This document shows, piece by piece, positions 1 through 6,474 of a stretch of 8,905 nucleotides of DNA. The stretch's first letter is position 1, and each line of letters starts with the position of its first letter. The DNA is from JADKCL01 sp046050405. Lineage in GTDB: Bacteria > Bacteroidota > Bacteroidia > J057 > JADKCL01. The notes below the pieces were generated by a model. It had not been told where the DNA came from, did no database searches, and saw nothing but the letters and a program-made list of their open reading frames with translations. The stretch is taken from contig JBJOPY010000112.1 of the NCBI GenBank assembly GCA_046050405.1, forward strand, positions 1 through 8,905, in the 5' to 3' direction. Made by a program: the position numbers and the translations under genes.

Positions 1-38
1 CATTCCCGCATCATTGGTACAGATTTGCCCAGGAATCC

Positions 39-791
39 ATGTGTTCTCATCCCCTTGGCAGGGCGCTCTTGTCGGCAGCGTTGCTCGGCGGGCTGATGGC
101 CTGCAATGCTGAAGTCCAGAGGCCCCTTCCACCTCCTCCTGCCTCCGAAGGGCAGGCTCCCCACGCTCCCGCGTCCCCCCAGCCCGTGTCCATCTATGAG
201 CAGGAGTTCCTGGACTCCGGCCTCGTGGATCTTTCGGAATTCATCCCCGGCATCCGCATCGACCTGAAATACTCGTCCACGGACAACTTCGTCAGGGCGG
301 ATGTCTATGGCGGCCTCGAGAAATGCTACCTGCGGAAGGAGGCCGCCGAGAAGCTGAAAGCGGCACAGGCGGAGCTGCAGGAATTGCACCCGGGCTATTC
401 CCTCCTGGTGTTTGACGGGGCGCGGCCCTTCCGGGTGCAGCAAATCATGTGGGACTCCCTCCACCTCCCCTTCAAGAGAAACTATCTGGCACCGCCTGCG
501 GAGGGCTCCATCCACAATTACGGCTGCGCAGTGGATCTGACCATTGCAGACCGTCTCGGCAGGGAGCTGGACATGGGCACGCCATTTGATTTCTTCGGGG
601 AATTGGCGCAGCCACAGCTGGAAGGGAAAATGCTGGCCTGCGGCAAACTCACCCCGGCGCAGCATGCGAACCGCCTCCTCCTCCGCAGCCTGATGCGGGA
701 GGCCGGCTTCCTCGGGATCCGCACCGAATGGTGGCACTTCAATGCCTTCAGCAGCGGCACGGTCAAGCGAAGGTTTTCGAGGCTCCCCTGA
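39..791 (+). CDS. D-alanyl-D-alanine dipeptidase (VanX/DdpX, peptidase M15D), predicted lipoprotein
   Basis: This 250-residue zinc dipeptidase should hydrolyse D-Ala-D-Ala, or related D,D-dipeptides, released during peptidoglycan turnover. The M15 zinc-site signature SIHNYGCAVD spans residues 157-166, with His159 and Asp166 as predicted ligands. EWWHF at 230-234 gives the catalytic Glu230 and third ligand His233. DGARP at 126-130 carries Arg129, matching the substrate-stabilising Arg of VanX. The N-terminus is a hydrophobic signal ending in LMAC at 19-22, a near-lipobox that would acylate Cys22. A Pro/Ala-rich linker follows to about residue 50, so the enzyme is probably anchored on the periplasmic side of a membrane. 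The start is supported by AGGA at 31-34, four bases before the ATG. The gene stands alone and converges on the polysaccharide operon. No vanH or vanA partner is present, so cell-wall recycling is likelier than glycopeptide resistance. The family call is firm; the exact substrate is inferred. Confidence 0.88.
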   Translation: MCSHPLGRALLSAALLGGLMACNAEVQRPLPPPPASEGQAPHAPASPQPVSIYEQEFLDSGLVDLSEFIPGIRIDLKYSSTDNFVRADVYGGLEKCYLRKEAAEKLKAAQAELQELHPGYSLLVFDGARPFRVQQIMWDSLHLPFKRNYLAPPAEGSIHNYGCAVDLTIADRLGRELDMGTPFDFFGELAQPQLEGKMLACGKLTPAQHANRLLLRSLMREAGFLGIRTEWWHFNAFSSGTVKRRFSRLP

Positions 792-819
792 GAGCGGGCT
801 CTCCGGGAGGATGGCTCCC
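790..819. terminator. Possible stem-loops between convergent genes
   Basis: Two short perfect hairpins lie just after the dipeptidase stop codon. One pairs GAGAG with CTCTC (790-803) and the other pairs GGGAG with CTCCC around a 5-nt loop (805-819). Neither has a T tract on either strand, so they are weak candidates for a shared convergent terminator. The 75-bp gap 792-866 holds nothing else I can recognise. Confidence 0.2.
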
Positions 820-866
820 TGGGAGGCGGTGCACTCATTCAGCCTTGCCGCTCCCCGTGCTGGCCA

Positions 867-1913
867 TCACGACGGGCTGAAAACATCCAGCAAGCCGCGC
901 TCGCGCTTTTCCAACGGAAACAACTCCTTGATCCGCTCCCGGGAACGCCGGCCCAGTGCGTCCAGGTTGTCTTCCGCCATCGCCTTCTCGACCGTGCGCT
1001 TCAGTTCACTGACACTTCTGGACGAAACCAGGAAGCCGGCGTCACCGATGATGTCCGGAATCCCCCCGACCTGGGATCCAACGGGAACACACTCCATCAG
1101 CATGGCTTCGCACAAGGAGTTCGGGAACCCTTCACTGATGGAAAGCTGCAAGTAGAACCGGGACATTGCCAAATGGCGGAACAATTCCTGGTGTTCAAGA
1201 AATGGAAGGATGGTCACGTTTGCCCCAGGGTTCAAGCCGACCTGCTGCGATTGAAGCCCAATGATGGTAAACGAACACTCCGGCATTTCCTTGGCCAGGG
1301 ATAGGATCATGTCTATCCCTTTCAAGGAGATTCTATAGGGATCTTCTATGAACGCAATGGTCGTGAAGCGCCTCGGATCCTTCCTCTGGGCATCCGGATC
1401 GAAAGGATACGCACGATACCCATTGTGCAATTCCCGGAAGGGCGTCCTTAAGCCCGGGCACCAGTACTGGCATCCTTGAAATCGAGAATCAACCGTATAG
1501 TAGGTATCCTCGCGAAGCATCAGCGAATGGTGGACCGGCAACAGCAGGTTCGCAAGCCTGTAAGACGCACAGGTCACTTTGGCTTGGATGCCCTTCCGGA
1601 AAGTGCCATAATTGATCGAGGGAAACGAAACGCAATCCGTTCCCCCCAGAATTATCGCGACTTTCTTACGAAAAATCCGTCCGAGAAGGGAGGGCAAGAA
1701 TGCATGGTATCCACCAAACATGACGATGATGCCCGCTGAAAAGGGAAGGTTCCGGGCCAAGAAAAAAATCTGCTTCATGGCACCCCGCAAGACCGCAAGC
1801 ACTCCCTTCCCGGAAAAGGCCTGGAATTTCACCCTGAAATGCGATTGAAGGAGGTCAATGTCCTTCATCACAAACGAGGACTTGTGCGGGGCGATGTAAA
1901 TGATCCTGCGCAT
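867..1913 (-). CDS. Glycosyltransferase, GT4-like (GT-B fold)
   Basis: This 348-residue protein is a predicted cytoplasmic glycosyltransferase that moves a sugar from a nucleotide donor onto a growing surface glycan. The C-terminal half carries the retaining GT4 donor-site signature: SISEGFPNSLCEAM at about 258-271, with the E-x7-E pair Glu261 and Glu269, followed by a GGIPDIIG segment at about 283-290. The N-terminal Rossmann-like half has a glycine-rich turn GGYHAFLP at 67-74. The ATG at 1913 is chosen because the protein then opens with a beta-strand-like MRRIIYIAP and begins 8 nt after the methyltransferase stop. A start at 1961 would overlap that gene by 40 nt and add an unlikely leader. 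It is the last gene of the minus-strand operon. Donor and acceptor cannot be read from the sequence. The region is more A+T-rich than the sugar-nucleotide genes upstream. Confidence 0.82.
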   Translation of the reverse strand: MRRIIYIAPHKSSFVMKDIDLLQSHFRVKFQAFSGKGVLAVLRGAMKQIFFLARNLPFSAGIIVMFGGYHAFLPSLLGRIFRKKVAIILGGTDCVSFPSINYGTFRKGIQAKVTCASYRLANLLLPVHHSLMLREDTYYTVDSRFQGCQYWCPGLRTPFRELHNGYRAYPFDPDAQRKDPRRFTTIAFIEDPYRISLKGIDMILSLAKEMPECSFTIIGLQSQQVGLNPGANVTILPFLEHQELFRHLAMSRFYLQLSISEGFPNSLCEAMLMECVPVGSQVGGIPDIIGDAGFLVSSRSVSELKRTVEKAMAEDNLDALGRRSRERIKELFPLEKRERGLLDVFSPS

Positions 1914-1921
1914 TTCCTTCT

Positions 1922-2650
1922 TCACAGAAGCCGTTTGCGCCAGTAGAACAGCCGAAACCACAACTTCTTCAGCTGAATCCGCAAGGGTGAAATGTCGGAT
2001 TTGCCTGCATACTGCTGATATTTCTTGAAAACGAGGGTCACGTAGTCAGGCTTCGAATTGGTGAGACAATAGGCCCGGAAATATTGCAATTCCAGGCCGG
2101 CCATGGTTGCAACCTGGGTCAAGTGGTCGCTCCTGAGGGATTGATCCACTATCTGAAGGGCCGCTGGGTTGTTTTCCCTCATGTAGTCAATCATTAGGGG
2201 ATGGGGGATGTGAACCAGGATGGTGCCATCGTCCTTCAGAAGGCTGGCCATCGTGGAGAACAACTGCCGATGGCTTTCCAAGGGTATATGCTCAAGGACG
2301 TCCGGCAATACGATGAAGTCGAATTGCTCCCTGACCGGGAAATCGGTCATATCGGTGAGTACAAAGGAGGCGTTGTGATGGTTGCTGAAAAGCTGCTGGC
2401 AAAAGGCGATCCTCTCCCTGCTGATGTCTGTCCCGACGATCCTTCCTCGACTGATGTAGCTGACAATCAAGGAGGTGACAGTCCCAAACCCGCACCCGAT
2501 CTCCAAGACATGATGGTTCCGCTTTAAACCCAGCCTGGCCAATTGATGGAAAATCGAATAGTGCCTGACATTGAGCCTCCGGCTCTTTTCCGATTCATTG
2601 AACGTGTCATAGAAGTCCGAGATATGCTGTCTATTGATCTGAGATTCCAT
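1922..2650 (-). CDS. Class I SAM-dependent methyltransferase
   Basis: This 242-residue protein is predicted to transfer a methyl group from S-adenosylmethionine. Motif I is VLEIGCGFG at 48-56, the SAM-binding glycine loop. An acidic residue ending strand 2 is present in GTDIS (Asp75). FDFIVLPDVLEHI at 110-122 is the strand 4 motif typical of the Methyltransf_11/25 group. The last 30 residues are rich in Lys, Arg and aromatic residues, which could favour contact with a membrane or glycan. There is no signal peptide or clear membrane segment. It lies between rfbA (84 nt upstream) and the glycosyltransferase (8 nt downstream). A role in O-methylating a sugar or capping a glycan chain is therefore plausible, but this comes from context only. 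G+C is low compared with rfbA, ugd and their neighbours. Confidence 0.82.
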   Translation of the reverse strand: MESQINRQHISDFYDTFNESEKSRRLNVRHYSIFHQLARLGLKRNHHVLEIGCGFGTVTSLIVSYISRGRIVGTDISRERIAFCQQLFSNHHNASFVLTDMTDFPVREQFDFIVLPDVLEHIPLESHRQLFSTMASLLKDDGTILVHIPHPLMIDYMRENNPAALQIVDQSLRSDHLTQVATMAGLELQYFRAYCLTNSKPDYVTLVFKKYQQYAGKSDISPLRIQLKKLWFRLFYWRKRLL

Positions 2651-2676
2651 ATCGAATGCTGATGTTCATGCCGTAG

Positions 2677-2706
2677 AAAAAAACAGGGACAGGGGCAGTC
2701 CTTGCC
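2677..2706 (-). terminator. Possible weak intrinsic terminator or attenuator after rfbA
   Basis: Read on the minus strand, the gap between rfbA and the methyltransferase contains GGAC/GTCC arms around a 7-nt loop (2687-2701). Three bases further on is a run of seven T (2677-2683). A competing GGCA/TGCC hairpin occupies 2694-2706. The stems are only 4 bp, so termination would be partial at best. It sits in the only long gap of the operon and could lower expression of the last two genes. Confidence 0.3.
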
Positions 2707-2734
2707 GTCTGGCTTGGAGTTTCCTGCCTTGCAC

Positions 2735-3607
2735 CTATCCTAACAACCCCAACAAATAATTCCCATATCCGCTCTTCAGGAGGCCGTCGGCTGCCCTTGC
2801 CAGTCCGGCGTCGTCGATGAAGCCCATTTCCCACGCAGATTCCTCTATGCATCCCACTTTCAGCCCCTGGCGCCTTTCGATGATCTGGACGAATTGGCCG
2901 GCATCTTGCAGGCTGTCGTGGGTTCCGGTGTCGAGCCAGGCGGTTCCGCGGTGGAGGATGGAGACGCGAAGGCGCTTTCGGTCCAGGTAGATTTTGTTGA
3001 CATCCGTAATCTCGAGCTCCCCGCGCGGGCTGGGCTGCAGGTTCTTGGAGATCTTGACGACATCGTTGTCATAGAAATATATCCCCGGGACTGCGTAGCT
3101 GCTCTTGGGGTGCGTTGGTTTTTCCTCGATGGAAAGCACTTCTCCGTTGGGGGCGAACTCCACCACTCCGTACCGCTCCGGGTCGCTCACATGGTAGGCG
3201 AAGACCATCCCTCCGCCCTCGTTTCGTACAAGCTGGGCGGCCTCCTGAAGCGTGTGCTTGAGCTGTGTCCCATAGAAAATGTTGTCGCCCAGGATCAGGG
3301 CGACCTCATCCCCGCCGATGAATGGCTCACCGATGATGAACGCCTGCGCGAGTCCCTCCGGCTTTTCCTGGACGGCATATTCGAAGTGCATCCCAAGCCG
3401 TGTGCCGTCTCCGAGCAGTGCCCTGAAGAGTGGCAGGTCCGTGGGTGTGCTGATGATCAAAATCTCCCTGATTCCCACCGAGATCATCGTGGAAAGCGGG
3501 TAGTAGATCATCGGCTTGTCATAGACCGGCATCAGCTGCTTGCTCACCGAGATGGTCAGCGGGTAGAGCCTTGTGCCGGAACCTCCCGCCAGAATGATAC
3601 CTTTCAT
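2735..3607 (-). CDS. rfbA: Glucose-1-phosphate thymidylyltransferase RfbA (RmlA)
   Basis: This enzyme catalyses dTTP + glucose-1-phosphate to dTDP-glucose + pyrophosphate, the first step of dTDP-L-rhamnose and other dTDP-6-deoxysugar pathways (EC 2.7.7.24). The 290-residue length is typical of RmlA. The nucleotidyltransferase signature GGSGTRLYPLT is at 8-18, followed by KQLMPVYDKPMIYYP at 23-37. LGDN at 107-110 carries the metal-binding Asp108, and WLDTGTH at 224-230 carries the second metal Asp226. EEKP at 161-164 is the conserved sugar-binding segment. No residue expected in the family is missing. The ATG follows the rfbC stop by 12 nt with no clear Shine-Dalgarno. RfbB and RfbD are not in the window, so dTDP-glucose must be used by enzymes encoded elsewhere. 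Confidence 0.96.
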   Translation of the reverse strand: MKGIILAGGSGTRLYPLTISVSKQLMPVYDKPMIYYPLSTMISVGIREILIISTPTDLPLFRALLGDGTRLGMHFEYAVQEKPEGLAQAFIIGEPFIGGDEVALILGDNIFYGTQLKHTLQEAAQLVRNEGGGMVFAYHVSDPERYGVVEFAPNGEVLSIEEKPTHPKSSYAVPGIYFYDNDVVKISKNLQPSPRGELEITDVNKIYLDRKRLRVSILHRGTAWLDTGTHDSLQDAGQFVQIIERRQGLKVGCIEESAWEMGFIDDAGLARAADGLLKSGYGNYLLGLLG

Positions 3608-3619
3608 GTTCGACTTTGC

Positions 3620-4168
3620 TTAAAAGGGACTCTCAAAATTTTCGAATGGGGGGTAGTGATTGTCTTTCTCGGAAATCGTCGGTGAGGATGCCTGCCAATC
3701 TATCCCGAGGGCGGGGTCGTTCCACATCAGCCCTCCCTCTGACGGGGGGTCATAGAAGTTGGTGCATTTGTATGAGAAGTAGCACTCCTCCGAAACCGCC
3801 AAGAAGCCGTGGGCGAATCCCGGGGGGATGTAAAACAAGGCATGGTTCTCCTCGCTCAAATGAATCAGGACATGCTTGCCGTACGTGGGGCTGTCCTTGC
3901 GAATGTCCACGGCGACATCCAGGGCATGGCCCTTCACCACGCCCACCAGCTTTCCCTGGTCGAAGGGAGGGGCTTGAAAATGCAATCCGCGCAGGATGCC
4001 CTTCCTGCTGCATGACAAGTTGTCCTGCACAAACGCCATCGTCAAACCGATCTCCGCGAAGGCCCTCTGGCTGTAGGTCTCCAGGAAATACCCTCTCTGG
4101 TCCCCGAACACCGATGGTTCCAGGATCAGAAGCCCTTCGATCTCGGTCTCGCGTATCTTATATCCCAC
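3620..4168 (-). CDS. rfbC: dTDP-4-dehydrorhamnose 3,5-epimerase RfbC (RmlC)
   Basis: RmlC epimerises C3 and C5 of dTDP-4-dehydro-6-deoxy-D-glucose, giving the L-rhamno intermediate (EC 5.1.3.13). The 182-residue length is normal for this cupin enzyme. FGDQRGYFLETY at 21-32 is the usual N-terminal motif. LRGLHFQ at 59-65 contains the catalytic base His63. The beta-barrel core continues through AVDIRKDSPTYG (86-97) and IPPGFAHGF (114-122). Tyr133 in SYKCTNFY is the likely acid residue by family analogy. The start is GTG, placed inside the end of the decarboxylase gene with an 11-nt overlap (4158-4168), which suggests translational coupling. The usual YKTT is YKCT here, a small variation. The partner RfbA follows 12 nt downstream; RfbB and RfbD do not. 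Confidence 0.95.
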   Translation of the reverse strand: MGYKIRETEIEGLLILEPSVFGDQRGYFLETYSQRAFAEIGLTMAFVQDNLSCSRKGILRGLHFQAPPFDQGKLVGVVKGHALDVAVDIRKDSPTYGKHVLIHLSEENHALFYIPPGFAHGFLAVSEECYFSYKCTNFYDPPSEGGLMWNDPALGIDWQASSPTISEKDNHYPPFENFESPF

Positions 4169-5114
4169 CTCGAACCTTGTCCTTGAAGAATTCTATCGTT
4201 GTTTTCAGTCCTTCGGCGCGCGGGACGCGGGGCTCCCAGCCGAGGAGCTTCCTTGCGAGGGAGATATTGGGTTGCCTCACCTTGGGATCGTCTTCCGGCA
4301 AGGGTTTGAAGACGATCCTGCTGGAGGCCCCGGTCAGGGCGATGATCTCCTCCGCGAATCCCAGGATCGTCACCTCGTCAGGATTCCCGATGTTCACCGG
4401 ATAGGCGTAGTCGCTGTGCAGCAGCCTGTAAATCCCTTCCACCTGGTCGTCCACGTAGCAGAAGCTGCGTGTCTGGCTTCCGTCCCCGTACACCGTGATA
4501 TCCTCGCCCCTCAGCACCTGGCCGACGAATGCAGGCAGGGCACGGCCATCGTCCAGGCGCATCCGGGGCCCATAGGTGTTGAAAATCCGGACGATACGCG
4601 TCTCCACGCCATGGTAGCGATGGTAGGCCATCGTGATGGCCTCCATGAAGCGCTTGGCCTCGTCATAGACCCCCCTCAGGCCGATGGGGTTCACATTGCC
4701 CCAGTAGTCCTCGTCCTGCGGGTGCACTTGCGGGTCTCCATAGACTTCCGAGGTGCTCGCGATCAGCATCCTGGCCCCTTTTTGCTTGGCCAGGCCGAGA
4801 ATCTTGTGCGTCCCCAGCGAACCGACCTTCAGGGTCTGGATCGGCAGGTTGAGGTAGTCCTTCGGGCTTGCGGGCGATGCAAAGTGCAAAATGTAATCCA
4901 GCTCGCCGGCCACATGGACGTATTCGGTGATGTCGTGGTGGATGAACTGGAAATCGGGATTCCCGAAATGGTGCTCGATGTTGGCAATGTCTCCCGTGAG
5001 CAGGTTGTCCATCACGATGACCTGGTAGCCTTCCCGGAGTGCACGGTCTGTCAAATGCGAACCGAGAAACCCGGCGCCACCCGTGATCAGCATCTTTTTC
5101 TTCCTGGGTGTCAT
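4158..5114 (-). CDS. UDP-glucuronate decarboxylase (UDP-xylose synthase), extended SDR
   Basis: This 318-residue NAD+-dependent extended SDR is predicted to oxidise C4 of UDP-glucuronate, decarboxylate it and reduce it again to UDP-xylose (EC 4.1.1.35). The Rossmann motif TGGAGFLGSH is at 11-20. The catalytic set is Ser/Thr in STSEVYGD (120-127) plus Tyr150 and Lys154 in YDEAK. Segments characteristic of UXS rather than RfbB include FASPASPKDY at 78-87 and NTYGPRMRLDDGR at 179-191. The reading frame is open to 5231, but the ATG at 5114 fits the family length and begins 4 nt after the ugd stop. An ATG at 5093, just before the Rossmann strand, is the alternative. The gene directly follows the enzyme that supplies its substrate. 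It is cytoplasmic, with no membrane segment. Databases may label it simply as an NAD-dependent epimerase/dehydratase. Confidence 0.9.
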   Translation of the reverse strand: MTPRKKKMLITGGAGFLGSHLTDRALREGYQVIVMDNLLTGDIANIEHHFGNPDFQFIHHDITEYVHVAGELDYILHFASPASPKDYLNLPIQTLKVGSLGTHKILGLAKQKGARMLIASTSEVYGDPQVHPQDEDYWGNVNPIGLRGVYDEAKRFMEAITMAYHRYHGVETRIVRIFNTYGPRMRLDDGRALPAFVGQVLRGEDITVYGDGSQTRSFCYVDDQVEGIYRLLHSDYAYPVNIGNPDEVTILGFAEEIIALTGASSRIVFKPLPEDDPKVRQPNISLARKLLGWEPRVPRAEGLKTTIEFFKDKVRGGI

Positions 5115-5118
5115 GGCA

Positions 5119-6456
5119 TCAGGGGTTGACCTTCTTGGACTCGATCTTGTTGACGACACCTCTTCCGATGCTGTTGTAATAGAAGCCGAGTTCCGCCATC
5201 TGCCCGAGGTCATAGATGTTGCGACCGTCAAAAATGACGGGGGCCTTCAGCAGGGACTTGATCTTGTCGAAATCAGGGGTGCGAAACTCGCTCCATTCCG
5301 TCACGATGCAGAGTGCATCCGCCCCGTCGAGGGCGGCATAGCGGAAATCCACCAATTCAATGTCCAGGTTCGTGTAGGCCTTGACCTGGCCCATCGCCTC
5401 GGGATCGTACGCTTTGACCTTGGCGCCGCGTTTGAGCATTTCGCCGATGATGGTGAGGGCGGGCGCCTCGCGGATGTCATCCGTGTTGGGCTTGAAGGCC
5501 AATCCCCAAACCGCAAACGTCAACCGGCTGAAATCACCTCCATAGTATGTTTCCAGCTTGTCGATCATGACGAGCTTCTGCAGGTCGTTGACCTTCATCA
5601 CCGCATCCAGGATCTGGAAGTGGTAGCCGTAGGCCCTGCTGGTTTTGAACAGCGCGGAGACATCCTTCGGGAAGCAGCTGCCTCCATAGCCTGCGCCTGC
5701 GAACAGGAACCGCTTCCCGATGCGGCCGTCGGATCCGACACCGGCCCGGACGAAGTCCACGTCCGCCCCCACGCGGTCGCAGAGGTTGGCGACCTCGTTC
5801 ATGAATGAAATCTTGGTGGCGAGCAATGAATTGGCGGCATACTTCGTGAGCTCGCTGCTGCGCTCGTCCATGAAAATGATGGGGTTCCCGGACATGACGA
5901 AAGGCTTGTAGAGCTTTTCCATCAGCTTCCGTGCGCGCTCGCTCCTTGTCCCGACGACGACACGGTCCGGCCTCATGAAATCGTCCACGGCCGCACCCTC
6001 ACGCAGGAATTCAGGATTGGAAACCACATCGAATTCGACGCCGGTGTATCGGCCGATCCTCTCACGCACCATGTCGGCTGTCCCCACCGGCACCGTGCTC
6101 TTATTGACGATGATGCGGTAGCTCTCCAGGCATTTCCCGATTTTTTCCGCCACATCCAGCACGTATTGCAAGTCCGCGGATCCGTCCTCCATCGGAGGGG
6201 TGGGCAATGCCAGAAAGATGATCTCTGCGAAAGCCACCGCTTCCTCGACGGAATCGGTGAACGCGAGGCGGCCTTCCTTGGTGTTTCGCTCAAACAGCAC
6301 CTCCAGCCCTGGCTCGTAGATCGGAATGACCCCGGACCGAAGCTTGGCAAGCTTTTCTTGGTTGTTGTCCACACACAGCACGTCGTTGCCTGACTCTGCG
6401 AGGCAGGTGCCGCCCACCAAACCAACATATCCTGTACCGATGACCGCGATTTTCAT
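5119..6456 (-). CDS. ugd: UDP-glucose 6-dehydrogenase
   Basis: This enzyme oxidises UDP-glucose to UDP-glucuronate using two NAD+ (EC 1.1.1.22). The 445-residue length is typical of the bacterial Ugd/TuaD type. The NAD-binding motif GTGYVGLVGG is at 7-16, with the adenosine-ribose acidic residue Asp30. NPEFLREGAA at 147-156 is the conserved sugar-binding segment. The catalytic Cys261 lies in GAGYGGSCFPKD at 254-265. The C-terminal UDP-binding domain carries WGLAFKPNTDDIREAP at 317-332. The opening glycine motif and the FLREG segment favour UDP-glucose over UDP-GlcNAc (WbpA/WecC-type) as substrate, but specificity is inferred. It starts 18 nt after the aminotransferase stop and ends 4 nt before the decarboxylase that uses its product, so the two are probably co-translated. 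Confidence 0.95.
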   Translation of the reverse strand: MKIAVIGTGYVGLVGGTCLAESGNDVLCVDNNQEKLAKLRSGVIPIYEPGLEVLFERNTKEGRLAFTDSVEEAVAFAEIIFLALPTPPMEDGSADLQYVLDVAEKIGKCLESYRIIVNKSTVPVGTADMVRERIGRYTGVEFDVVSNPEFLREGAAVDDFMRPDRVVVGTRSERARKLMEKLYKPFVMSGNPIIFMDERSSELTKYAANSLLATKISFMNEVANLCDRVGADVDFVRAGVGSDGRIGKRFLFAGAGYGGSCFPKDVSALFKTSRAYGYHFQILDAVMKVNDLQKLVMIDKLETYYGGDFSRLTFAVWGLAFKPNTDDIREAPALTIIGEMLKRGAKVKAYDPEAMGQVKAYTNLDIELVDFRYAALDGADALCIVTEWSEFRTPDFDKIKSLLKAPVIFDGRNIYDLGQMAELGFYYNSIGRGVVNKIESKKVNP

Positions 6457-6474
6457 GTTTGCTCTTTCCGATTG

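Noticed and set aside
39..791. Vancomycin resistance cluster
   Set aside because: Only the VanX-like dipeptidase is present. There is no vanH, vanA or two-component system, and the protein is exported rather than cytoplasmic.
2894..3685. 263-residue plus-strand open frame opposite rfbA
   Set aside because: It is fully antisense to a gene with clear RmlA motifs. Long mirror frames are expected in G+C-rich coding DNA, and the translation has no recognisable motif.
4158..5114. The SDR as RfbB (dTDP-glucose 4,6-dehydratase)
   Set aside because: The segments FASPASPKDY and NTYGPRMRLDDGR fit UDP-glucuronate decarboxylase, the length of about 318 is shorter than typical RfbB, and the gene directly follows ugd.
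4272..5129. 285-residue plus-strand open frame opposite the decarboxylase
   Set aside because: It is antisense to a gene with complete SDR motifs. The translation is rich in His, Val and Asp, as expected from reversed codons, and shows no domain.
5083..5808. 241-residue plus-strand open frame opposite ugd
   Set aside because: It is antisense to the ugd catalytic region, with no supporting motif.
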